From Acidobacteriota bacterium (lineage in GTDB: Bacteria; Acidobacteriota; Vicinamibacteria; Vicinamibacterales; UBA8438): a stretch of 6,326 nt of DNA. The translations under genes were made by a program, and so were the position numbers. The notes beneath the pieces were generated by a model. The model made no database searches. It was not told the DNA's origin and saw only the letters and a list, made by a program, of their open reading frames with translations. The DNA lies in the NCBI GenBank assembly GCA_003533545.1, contig DQEK01000203.1:1-6326 (forward strand), given 5' to 3'. This document shows, piece by piece, positions 5,812 to 6,326 of this stretch; the stretch's first letter is position 1; each line of letters begins with the position of its first letter.

Positions 5812-6326
5812 CAGTCGTTGCTGCGCTTCATTTGCCGGTCACGGACACGTTGTTCGAATTCTTCGTCCGATAGATAGAAGATGTTCATCCATGTGTGGGA
5901 CATCTCGTCCATCGAGCGGTTGCCGAATCCGATCCAATTGCGCGGGTCCGGGTTGTAGCGGTTCTTCTCGCTGTTGTCATACCAGCTGATGAGGTGCAAA
6001 TTGGTGCCCTCCGGAAGCAGCGGCTGCACGCCTTCCTGGTAGGTGTAGTTGAGCATCCAGGCGAAATTGTGCTGCGCGCAACTGAGCGTTTCAACGAGTC
6101 CGCTCGGATAGATGGCTTCGACGCATTGTCGTTTTCCGCGGTTGTGCAGATGGGGTTGAAATGACACCACCTGGGCTGGTTGTCGCAGGAAGTAATAGCC
6201 GTCGGCCCGCGCGTTGTCATCACCGGCTGGAATGTCGATGGTGTCGTAGCTGTCGCCCGCGTGCGCGGCGAAGACGACGTGCTCCGGTTCGACGCCCTTG
6301 GGGTAGAACTGTAGGCCAATCTGGAC
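5811..6326 (-). CDS. Copper type II ascorbate-dependent monooxygenase-like protein, C-terminal part (N-terminus outside the window)
   Basis: The last 171 residues are visible, and the frame is open to the window end. The segment matches the C-terminal domain of the PHM/dopamine beta-monooxygenase fold (Cu2_monoox_C type). QPHLHNRGKRQ carries an HxH pair (fragment residues 59 and 61), followed by AIYPSGLVETLSC, NFAWMLNYTYQ and LPEGTNLHLISWYDNSEKN. NPDPRNWIGFG and then MDEMSHTW with Met142 come next. In PHM the catalytic CuM site uses two His of an HxH motif and a Met, and here the HxH and the Met of DEM occupy the matching places. The protein is therefore likely to keep a CuM-type centre. Whether the N-terminal CuH domain or a fused cytochrome c or thioredoxin-like domain is present cannot be seen. 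Family members are exported and hydroxylate C-H bonds with O2 and a reductant; the substrate is unknown. The C-terminal tail (RVRDRQMKRSND) is charged. GTG codons at 6170/6167 are internal, not starts. Confidence 0.85.
   Translation of the reverse strand, partial: VQIGLQFYPKGVEPEHVVFAAHAGDSYDTIDIPAGDDNARADGYYFLRQPAQVVSFQPHLHNRGKRQCVEAIYPSGLVETLSCAQHNFAWMLNYTYQEGVQPLLPEGTNLHLISWYDNSEKNRYNPDPRNWIGFGNRSMDEMSHTWMNIFYLSDEEFEQRVRDRQMKRSND

Noticed and set aside
5344..5877. Plus-strand open frame of 177 codons
   Set aside because: It is antisense to the secreted unknown protein and the end of the monooxygenase-like gene, both of which have better protein features and TGATG coupling.
5811..6170. Starting the monooxygenase-like protein at the GTG at 6170
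   Set aside because: The frame stays open to the window end, and the residues upstream of the GTG continue the family fold, so this is an internal Val codon of a longer protein.
5885..6319. Minus-strand open frame of 144 codons in another frame over the monooxygenase-like gene
   Set aside because: The translation is low-complexity Thr/Ser/Arg-rich, while the overlapping frame contains the PHM-like motifs.

Overview
The window looks like chromosomal DNA from a GC-rich Gram-negative bacterium. It encodes a predicted outer-membrane beta-barrel protein and several exported proteins, including one with two c-type heme motifs. The pairing of a DUF1592-type multidomain cytochrome with a DUF1552 (HXXSHH) protein is typical of Planctomycetota, Acidobacteriota, Verrucomicrobiota and some other environmental lineages. 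The overall style, with short unnamed exported proteins beside a copper monooxygenase-like protein, makes me lean to Acidobacteriota, but this is an impression and not proof. I saw no tRNA, rRNA, CRISPR, insertion sequence or phage signal.

Layout: positions 1-3509 hold a two-gene minus-strand operon. The upstream gene (1119-3509) encodes a 796-residue secreted protein with an N-terminal Planctomycete-type cytochrome c motif, DUF1587, a beta-rich middle, DUF1595, DUF1592, DUF1588 (with a second CXXCH) and DUF1585. Its stop overlaps the start of the downstream gene (1-1122, cut by the window edge), which encodes a Tat-exported DUF1552/HXXSHH protein. A 155-base divergent intergenic region (3510-3664) follows. 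A plus-strand gene (3665-4837) then encodes a 390-residue putative porin. After a 65-base convergent gap comes a second minus-strand pair. It consists of the C-terminal part of a copper type II (PHM/DBH-like) monooxygenase-family protein (5811 to the window end), followed by a TGATG-coupled secreted protein of unknown function with an Ig-like C-terminal half (4903-5811).

All five products are predicted to be exported; for the cut monooxygenase-like protein this rests on family knowledge only. Together they read as a cell-envelope oxidative module: a porin for entry, copper and heme proteins for redox chemistry, and two partners of unknown role. The substrate is not visible in the sequence. 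The joint role of the two operons is my inference from adjacency and shared location only.
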